From Podospora bellae-mahoneyi (taxonomy: Eukaryota; Ascomycota; Sordariomycetes; Sordariales; Podosporaceae), in NCBI RefSeq assembly GCF_035222275.1, contig NC_085883.1:3162001-3226000 (forward strand): a DNA stretch of 64,000 nucleotides. Direction: 5' to 3'. Of the stretch, positions 57,055 through 64,000 are shown piece after piece. The notes beneath the pieces were generated by a model. The model saw only the letters and a program-made list of their open reading frames with translations, searched no databases and was not told where the DNA came from. A program made the position numbers and the translations under genes. Positions within the stretch are counted from its first letter, which is position 1; the number at the start of each line of letters is the position of its first letter.

Positions 57055-57930
57055 GGTGGTTAGAAATCGTTCCTTTTTCCGGTGTTATGAGGTGTTCTCC
57101 TTTCTCTTGTTCAAAACTGGTCGGGTATCGGCGGCCAAGCGGAGGCTCAAATCGAATACAAAGTGGGGGAAGTGGTCGCTTTCGTGGTGGTGGTGGTGGT
57201 GGTGGTGGTGGTGGTGGTGGTGGTGCAACGGCTGAGAACGAGGGGCAGAGACGATGCCGAGACAAAACAGATAGCGGCCAAACCGAGAACCGAAGACGAT
57301 GTCGAAGTCAAAGTCAAAGTCGAAAGTCGAGAAAATGAAAGGGACCGTTGGAGGGGTGGGAGAAGGCGTCAGATGTCCTGAGCCATCGAAGGGCTAACTT
57401 ACTTGGTCGTAGGTTGTGGCTTGTCGATGTCGATGTCGAGTGGTGGTGGTGGTGGTGGTGCTGGGCGTTGCTGGTTTTCTCCAAATTTCAAAGTTGATCA
57501 ACAAGCTGGGAGTGGCAGCCGTGGAAACGGGAGCTCGGCGACGCGCCCAAACAAAAGATCGCGTCGAGGCTTGTCGCACAGCGAGTGGCCCGGCCCTGCG
57601 TGGCGCAAAGGGATCCACTTTTTAACCACTGCCAGCAAGCTTTTGCGCCCTGCAGGTCTGGCCACCCGCTGGGAAGAGGGGCACAAGGACCCCGCGCCGA
57701 ATATTTTTGATAGGAGTCAGCTATCGATCGGGAAAAGAACAAGAGGTACTGTATTTTTGTGCAACATGCACGACCACGGACAGCAGAAAACAGTCTGGAA
57801 TATCTGAGTCTTTGAGTCTTAGTCATCGACAGGCAGACCGTTGACTGCGACCATCTCCTGCGGCAAAAGCTTATCCCACACCAAGTTTAAGAGCTTGCAT
57901 ATAAGCTCCATTCCATTCACATCGTTCACA
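57055..57930. promoter_or_regulatory. Divergent promoter region of cdc2 and the AlkB-like gene
   Basis: 876 bases between two divergent start codons. A TGG trinucleotide tract at 57185-57225 lies 131 bases upstream of the cdc2 ATG, a second shorter one near 57442-57460. No gene is supported. Confidence 0.5.
57185..57225 (+). repeat. TGG trinucleotide repeat in the cdc2 leader/promoter
   Basis: About 13 uninterrupted TGG units, CCA on the cdc2 strand, ending 131 bases before the cdc2 ATG. Confidence 0.85.
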
Positions 57931-59056
57931 ATGACGGTGGACATCAAAGAGCTCGATGCTCATGAGCAGCCTTCAGATCAGCTAAGGGCAAAATGGAAGG
58001 CCTTTTCCAGAACAGAACAAAAGGATGTTCTAGAGGGAAATGATATCGACGATCTTCTATCGCCAGAAAAGGCTGCCGAGTTTGTCATTGCAAGCACCAT
58101 CTCTGCAGAGACCTTGAATCAGTCCTTCAAGCACGTCTGCCCACCTGGCAGTCCCGAGATCACAGTGGATAAGGATGTGCCAGTATATTATCACCCCCTC
58201 TTGCCAGGTGCGTCGACAGTTCTGACATGTGTTGATGATACCCGACTAACCACCACCCGCAGGTCTTCTCATTCTGCCCTCTCTCGTCCCCCCAGAAGTC
58301 CAAAAGATCCTCCTGCGGAAAATGGTACATCGAGACCTCAGCCACCCTACCCATCAGACCAACCTCCATCTCCATTATGAGCTTCCATACCCTGATCAAG
58401 GGTCAGAAGACCCCGAGCACAAACATGCCTCGTTCTTTACTCTGCCCCAAGACTCTCCCACTACCTTTACGCCAAAAGATCCCTCAGTACACAAGCCCCT
58501 GACCATCAAACAAGTCCTCCAGCGAAGACTGTCTTGGGTGACCCTCGGCGGTCAGTATGATTGGACCAACAGAATCTACCCCGGCGAGCTGCCTCCTCAG
58601 TTCCCACCTGACATTGCCGGATTTCTGGAGACACTGTTCCCGGAGACTCTTGCCCAGGCAGCCATTGTCAACTTTTACACACCAGGAGACACAATGATGA
58701 TGCACAGGGATGTATCAGAGGAGACTGACAAAGGGTTGATCTCTCTCAGCTTTGGGTGTGACTCCCTCTTCATGATCGCGCCCAACGATGTCGGGAAGAT
58801 GAGCGACGAGGAGAAAAAGGCCGCAGGCTTTGGAGATGGACAAAAAGAGTATCTGCTGCTGAGACTGAGATCGGGAGATGCCATCTACATGACCAAGGAC
58901 TCGAGGTTTGCGTGGCATGGTGTCCCCAAGGTTCTGAAGGGGACATGCCCGGACTATTTGGAGGACTGGCCGGCAGAAAATGGAAAGTACGAAGAGTGGA
59001 GGGGGTGGATGAAGAACAAGCGGATCAACCTCAATGTGAGGCAGATGCGGGATTAA
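57931..59056 (+). CDS. AlkB-like 2-oxoglutarate/Fe(II) dioxygenase (two exons)
   Basis: Oxidative demethylase of nucleic acids (AlkB superfamily), closest by layout to the ALKBH1-type fungal proteins. Exons 57931-58207 and 58263-59056 join in frame (LPG at the junction, 55-base intron) to 356 residues. Iron ligands are visible as H-x-D in MMMHRDVSEETDKG (about residue 240) and the distal His in RFAWHGVPK (about 311). The oxoglutarate-binding Arg is in the RINLNVRQMR C-terminus. GLISLSFGCDSLFMI and LLLRLRSGDAIYM are the usual core strands, and GGQYDWTNRIY is a family segment. Substrate (DNA, tRNA or other RNA) and location cannot be told here. The gene is divergent from cdc2. Confidence 0.88.
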
Positions 59057-59806
59057 CTGTTGAGCTCATCAACAGGACATTTGGTTATACAATTTGAGGT
59101 GTTTGCCAACAGAACCCGATCAATTGATGACTACTCCTCGGCTTGATAACAAGATCACTTGTGTGTCTGAGTTTGCTCCGATACCTTTGACTCCATCGAA
59201 ACCAGCTGCACAATAGGTATTCGGGGAAATTGATGCACCGCGTCCGGCCGCTTTTCCTGTGGCGCTGGTGTAGGACCGACCAACGCACGACGTTGACCAC
59301 CAACACACACTTACACCAGACCTTGGACGTACCTGCTTTGGCCAACGTTGCAGCCGGCCATCACATGACAATGTCGAGGACAGTGGAGATGTCTCGGGTT
59401 TGCCTCTGGGTCTGAGACGGATAGAAAAGGTTAATTGTACCGAGTGGTACCAACGTTGCGGTTTGCGGATCCTGCCTTCGGAGCGCGCCACGAGGCGAGA
59501 GGTATGATGGAATGTGAAGGTGCGCCGTTGGGTCAGAGGTTGGAAGCCGTGATATAAGGTTTCGGACTCACTTCTGCTGACATTTTCCAGCCGATTGACC
59601 CTTCATCTCATACCGCACGACAAATCCATCCCCATTCCTCCGTCTTGTGGCAATCTCAGGAACACGCAAGTCATACGCCGCATTGCGAACGCAAAAGCCA
59701 GCACAACGGTGGAGACCTTAAACTTAAAATCTCACCGCCGGCAACCGGCTCCCGGACATCTCTCACTTTGATCCTCTTGCAATTGTCACCTTAACCCACC
59801 GCAACA
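59057..59806. other. Intergenic region, 750 bases
   Basis: Contains the AlkB-like 3' side and the leader of the next gene. No gene is supported. Confidence 0.5.
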
Positions 59807-60409
59807 ATGTGCCAACTCCAACACTACAAGCAGATCCGCTGCGGCCGCCCCCTCCCCGGGCTCCCCACCCCACCTCTCCCCAAATCCCGCCGCACCAGCG
59901 CCGAGTTTCCTCTCTCACAACCTCCCCTTATTGACAGCTCAGAGCCCCCCAAGATCTGCCTCGCAACCCTCACCCCCCCACCAACCCTCATCAAGTGCGA
60001 CTGGGCCAACCTCCAGACAACGCCCCACTTCAACATCTGCTGGGAGCCCACCCCCGTCCCTGGCGGCGCAATCGAAGCACCCGATGAGATCAAGGAGCAC
60101 GCTAGGGACAAGTGCCGGAGCTGTCACTACACTGCTGTGCCTACCAGGTTGAGCTTGGATGAGATGAAACGGGGGCTGTCGTGTAGGATTCCCAAGAGGG
60201 ATGAGTTGAAAAGGTCAAAGAGTGGGATGGGGAGGTTGATGGAGCGGGTGAGGAGTCATAGTTATCATCATCATGGGAAGGAGAATGGGAAGGAGAAGGA
60301 GAAGGAGAAGGAGGGGGGGAAGGGTAAGGAGAATGATAAAGGGAAGGCGAACGGGGGGGGAGATGGGGAGTTGGAGGGGTTTTTGGAGGTTAATGCTGGG
60401 AGGTGGTGA
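59807..60409 (+). CDS. Small Cys-containing protein of unknown function with lysine-rich tail
   Basis: Not a recognised family. Single exon of 200 residues starting MCQLQHYKQIRCGRP. A central part contains KCDWANLQTTPHFNICW and then DKCRSCHYTAVP, with paired cysteines that could bind zinc. The C-terminal third is extremely Lys/Glu/Gly-rich (KENGKEKEKEKEGGKGKEN) and is probably disordered. No signal peptide is seen, so it may be cytosolic or nuclear. The first half uses mostly C-ending codons, the second half nearly only G- or A-ending codons. The Met-Cys opening with an early second Cys is shared with the genes near 3.1 kb and 61.4 kb. Confidence 0.65.
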   Translation: MCQLQHYKQIRCGRPLPGLPTPPLPKSRRTSAEFPLSQPPLIDSSEPPKICLATLTPPPTLIKCDWANLQTTPHFNICWEPTPVPGGAIEAPDEIKEHARDKCRSCHYTAVPTRLSLDEMKRGLSCRIPKRDELKRSKSGMGRLMERVRSHSYHHHGKENGKEKEKEKEGGKGKENDKGKANGGGDGELEGFLEVNAGRW

Positions 60410-61424
60410 GAGAGGTGGTGAAGGAACGAGCTGGAGGATCGTGGGGTTGTAATGGTAATGTACAATTATGTGTATAAAGGTGACAGTACGCTAAATAGAA
60501 TGCCAGTTCGATCGGTATCAGGGTCTGTCTTTCACACGCGAGTATTTTCGGCGTCAGCTTAGGTCATCCAACCGTCAGCCCCAATGAATTTCAAGAGTCT
60601 CTCCAGGCCAGTTCATCGCTTAAATGGGCCTTAAAGAACCAAACCTTGCAGATTTATTTTATCCATATCCACCTCTAAGAGAGTATCAGCCTTATGGAAT
60701 CGCGGATACATGGAACCCAGGTCCCCAAGTACAGCACACTTGTTTTTATGTATGGTGGGGTACCGCAATCCGACAACAATTCGACAGGACAGGCCTGGTT
60801 GAGGAAGATGTATTGTCAACTGGGGAGCTCACGCTCTTGCTCTCCAACGGCCCACTTACAAATAGTGGCGAATGGCAACCTCAACCAAAAAGACGAGTCC
60901 AGATGCTATCACGGCCAAAAGTCACAAAACCGCAAACGAAATCTCAACCATAAAGTTCAAAACACCAAAATTCGAGATCACGACCGAGTTTCAAGGTTCG
61001 ACATTTTTAAGCTTTGCAACACCCCCAAGCCCCGATCTCTCAAGGTTCAACAGAGAGAATCATACTTTCAGCCACAGTTATCCTCATATGTCAAGAGCAC
61101 ATCATATTTTCTCTGACCAAATTCACTTGCACGAAATTCTTCACTAACTCACTACCTTACTTTAAAGGCATCACAGGTTAAAAGGTTCAACATTATTATA
61201 CTCCTTTTCCAATCCAACACTCGCATCATCCGCTAACGCACCGCCTGACCCAGCTTGCTCACCACCTCCCCGCGCGAACCTCCCACCTCACGATAACACC
61301 TGCCCGCGCGCGGCTATAACTAAATCCCATCTGCCCCCCTCGCGTGAACTACCTTTTGCTTTCAGGCACTACCAACTCGCGCTCACAAGCGCAAACAAAA
61401 AAGGAAAAAAAAAAGGAAGAAGAA
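60410..61424. other. Intergenic region, about 1 kb, AT-biased
   Basis: AT-biased between about 60640 and 61200; no gene is supported. An open frame at 60694-61116 lacks protein-like composition. Confidence 0.5.
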
Positions 61425-61796
61425 ATGCCCTGCACCCGCCTCTTCCACCTCCCCTACCTCTGCCCAGCCTGCAACAAAAGACCAGGTCCAGATCCCGACC
61501 CGGACTACAACTGGGACACCGAGTCACCTTTCCAGCCTTATGTGGGATGTTGCCGGAGGATCATGACTGGGGATTGCGCGTGTGTATTTGATAAATGGGG
61601 GCCGGTGATGGTTACGAGTGTGGAGGTTGAGGAAAGGGATAGGAGGGTTTGTGGGAAGTGTGAGGAGGCGGGAAGGAAGAGGACGGAGGTTTTGAGGGGG
61701 AGTGATTGTCAGTTGGGGAAGGGGAGGGGGGCGTTGGCGGGGAGGGATCCTGTGGGTGGGAGGGCGTTTTGGGATGTGGTTGCTGATTACAGATGA
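61425..61796 (+). CDS. Small Cys-rich protein of unknown function
   Basis: Not a recognised family. 123 residues from MPCTRLFHLPYLCPACNK. Cys pairs occur as CPAC, CC, CAC and CGKC, spaced as in zinc-binding or disulfide-rich small proteins, followed by one lone Cys (GSDCQLG). The start is chosen at 61425 because the frame upstream (61344) opens with a Lys/Glu-rich stretch transcribed from an A-rich leader. No signal peptide is seen. The neighbour at 59.8 kb has a similar Met-Cys opening, so the two may be distant relatives. Codon choice shifts to G-ending after about 61540. Confidence 0.6.
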   Translation: MPCTRLFHLPYLCPACNKRPGPDPDPDYNWDTESPFQPYVGCCRRIMTGDCACVFDKWGPVMVTSVEVEERDRRVCGKCEEAGRKRTEVLRGSDCQLGKGRGALAGRDPVGGRAFWDVVADYR

Positions 61797-63117
61797 GGAG
61801 AGGACCGGGGAGGGAAAGGGATGGAGGGAATGGTAGGGGGGGAAGGAAGAGGCGATGGGGTTGTCTAAGCAGGGCTGAGGAGGCGATTGCGAGGAGGGAG
61901 GGGTGGGGGGTTGGTGGGTGTTGGACATTGTGATGGCCACCTACCTAGAGAGTTGATTAAGAGCGGTTTGAGGGTAAGGATGATGGCTTGGGTGCAGTCG
62001 ATATGTCAGGTCATTCATTCACACACTAACGTCGGTTGAACTATTGCATCCAGGGTTCGTCGCTATCGGTTTTGAACTGGAATTTCGATATTAAATGCTA
62101 GGTTCCATACACCTCGCACTCTGGAAAAGTCCAGCTATCCTTTGCCTGTCGTGTCTATCCTTCTCCATGATTCTCCGCTTTTTTGGTGGTACTGGGAAAC
62201 AACCCCCTTACGACATTGGTGTTAGCCGTCCGAAGTAGGGGTCGCGGGCGGAGTCTCTGGTTCAGGAGGGGACGTGGGAGGACGGCTGCCAGTCATGCTG
62301 GTAGTGGTGACCAAGTTGGTTTGATAAATGGCGCACAAAAGCTTTTATCGTCTGAGCAGAGCTATACATAAGACCTGGGTCAGCTGTGTTTGACTTCATG
62401 ACGACTTATGAAATCACACACCCTTGCTGTTTATGAATCGGTAGTTGAAGCTGTATCCGTTGCTGATGATGGGTAAAGGAAGGTGTCTCTCTTTGCAAGG
62501 TAGCGGTGCTGTTATACATGGATGAGACATCGTCGAGGCAGAGAATCCGAACCTAATATTGGCAGCCCCGTCAGTCGCACAAGACGGACAAAAAGTATCC
62601 TATCATGGCGTTGGTCAGGAGGGTTATAAGGTGATGTTTCATAAGGGGAGATGGAAATAGAGGAAGGCCAGAAAGGTAGGTGAGTGAGAGAACGGCGTTG
62701 TTTGGTAGGTTTGACGTGGTCAAGGCTCCGAGTCTGTAGCAGTTGATCCTCATCTGAAAGACTGACCATCTCACTCAAGCCACGGCAGCGACAATCCTCC
62801 AAGTCAGTTGCACACTGAGCGTTTGCTCAAGGCAAGCCAATAGATACATGAGGCCCGGGTTTCAGCTCTGGTTCTCAGAGAAAACCTCATGTTCTCATCC
62901 ATTTTCAAGCATTTTTCCACACCTACACTACGATATTTTGTTGGCTAAAGATGTGCAGTTGGTATAAGCACAAGTCAAGAAACTGGGAAAGCAAAGCATA
63001 ACCCAAATCACAACACCTGCCACTGGCAGAACCCACATTCGTGCCCCACCCTGTCCACTCATCTCTTAAGCCCATTGACGCCACACTGGAAATAACCTCA
63101 CATCACATGAGAAAACA
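61797..63117. other. Intergenic region, 1.3 kb
   Basis: The first part continues the G-rich composition of the gene before. An ACCT motif copy lies at 61939-61950. No gene is supported; a minus-strand frame at 62512-62802 lacks domain-like sequence. Confidence 0.5.
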
Positions 63118-63210
63118 GCCTGCTTGGCGCAGTGGTAACGCGTTCCACTTGTATGGCTCTTGCAGCCTCAGTCAATGGAAAGATCATTGGTTCGATTCCA
63201 GTAGTAGGCA
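63118..63210 (+). tRNA. tRNA-Thr (TGT) with intron
   Basis: Acceptor GCCTGCT pairs with AGTAGGC, discriminator A. Anticodon stem TTCCA/TGGAA, loop CTTGTAA once an intron at about 63154-63174 is removed, anticodon TGT at 63150-63152. The intron sits one base 3' of the anticodon, the standard place for nuclear tRNA introns. The T arm ATTGG-TTCGATT-CCAGT is intact. 93 bases including the intron. Confidence 0.85.
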
Positions 63211-63394
63211 TTGAAGTGTTCTATCTTTTGGGCCATCATTGCTTTTTTACTTTGCATAAGTACTTTTTGGATTCGGTTCCTCTTTTGTCATTAATGATCT
63301 TCTACATCGCTCTTTCCATGCTCCAGATCACGGACTGAACCCCGGCTTCGATTACGCATGATTACTTACCTACCTCCAAGCTCCTGAAGCCAAG

Positions 63395-63985
63395 CTACTT
63401 TGAATGCAATTTCTGTGCAGCTACAACCGTCGTCTTGTTCGTCTTGCCAGCCTGGCGCAGGAAATACAGACTCAACGTAGTCATGACCACCATCAACGCC
63501 CAACGCTCGCCCAGCTCCCCTGTGCGACCAGCCTGTTTCAGCTCCAACGTGAATGGATGTTTCCAGTTCAGCACGTTGCTAAAGACCACCTCGGCGACAG
63601 TCTGAATGTTACTCTCAGCCGCGGGCAGCTATGAGGCGGAGGCTGCTGAGCGTGACAATCCCGCCTCGGATAAGGGTCGGCTAGCGTGACCAGGTGCAAA
63701 ACGGTACAACGGGAACACAGTTCCCGTTTCAGCGTGCTCCTCCGCTTGGCCACTCTTGTTCTGGTTGTCGTTGCTGCTACCTCTGCTAGTCTTCTGCCAC
63801 TCAAACGCCTCCCTCATCATCCTCTTCACGCCGACCTCAATCTCGAACCCAAAGGCCACGCCATGCTCCTTGCTAGTGGTGGAGTGCACCACCTCGGTGA
63901 TCATGTCGCGGGGATTCTTCTCCTGATATAGCGGGGGAAGCTTTACCGCCGTCTTTGGCCTGAAAAGCTGGACGAGGAAATTCAT
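63395..63985 (-). CDS. Protein of unknown function, probably spliced, start may lie beyond the right edge
   Basis: Not a recognised family. A first part at 63985 down to about 63690 starts MNFLVQLFRPKTAVKLPPLY and includes HGVAFGFEIEVGVKRMMREAFEW, then a polar stretch. The frame is open upstream to the window edge, so this may be an internal part of a longer gene. A second part down to 63395 includes NIQTVAEVVFSNVLNWKHPF and a likely membrane helix (WALMVVMTTLSLYFL), ending in AQKLHSK. The two parts are in different frames, and an intron between about 63710 and 63620 is likely (acceptor CTCATAG near 63632), but the donor is not settled. Confidence is limited by the edge. Confidence 0.45.
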
Positions 63986-64000
63986 CCCCCGTGGCAGCGA

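Overview
The window looks like nuclear DNA of a filamentous ascomycete, most likely a member of the Sordariales (Sordariomycetes). Genes carry few, short GT-AG introns of about 50 to 90 bases. The gene content is fungal: a SWF1-type DHHC transferase, an FMC1 assembly factor, a Pcl-type cyclin, a BRCT/Myb Rap1, a NACHT NLR and a DUF3433 relic. Four nuclear tRNA genes with proper cloverleafs are present, and one of them has an intron. No virus-like or retroelement copy was recognised.

Layout. 0.8-5.2 kb holds a small oxidative group: a cytochrome P450, a tiny Cys-containing protein and a berberine-bridge-type FAD oxidase. After 2.8 kb without a gene comes a Cys-rich, probably GPI-anchored surface protein (8.1-9.2 kb), then tRNA-Asn and tRNA-Glu, then a pseudokinase-like gene whose frame is interrupted (10.5-12.3 kb). 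14.1-25.0 kb is mostly housekeeping: Rap1, SWF1, a mitochondrial EngB-type GTPase divergent from FMC1, and a 1238-residue disordered/coiled-coil protein. 28.7-31.3 kb holds the Hsp90 co-chaperone Aha1 and a nitrilase-superfamily hydrolase. 31.8-42.1 kb is an accessory block: a fungal-specific membrane protein, a decayed DUF3433 gene, tRNA-Ser and an NLR-like NACHT protein. 45.7-57.1 kb holds two cell-cycle genes, a Pcl-type cyclin and CDK1/cdc2, separated by about 9 kb with no recognisable gene. 57.9-64.0 kb has an AlkB-like dioxygenase, two small Cys-containing proteins, an intron-bearing tRNA-Thr and a gene running to the right edge.

Most notable: two telomeric repeat units (CTAACCCTAACCC) lie 17-29 bases upstream of the ATG of rap1, the gene for a telomere protein, which suggests autoregulation through telomere-repeat binding. 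Rap1 itself appears to carry BRCT, two Myb domains and an ARID-like C-terminus. Many genes also switch synonymous codon choice from C-ending to G-ending partway along, a strand-composition change inside the gene that protein function does not explain.

Limits: all family calls are by eye from translated motifs. Splice sites were placed by GT-AG, frame and family continuity, not by transcripts.
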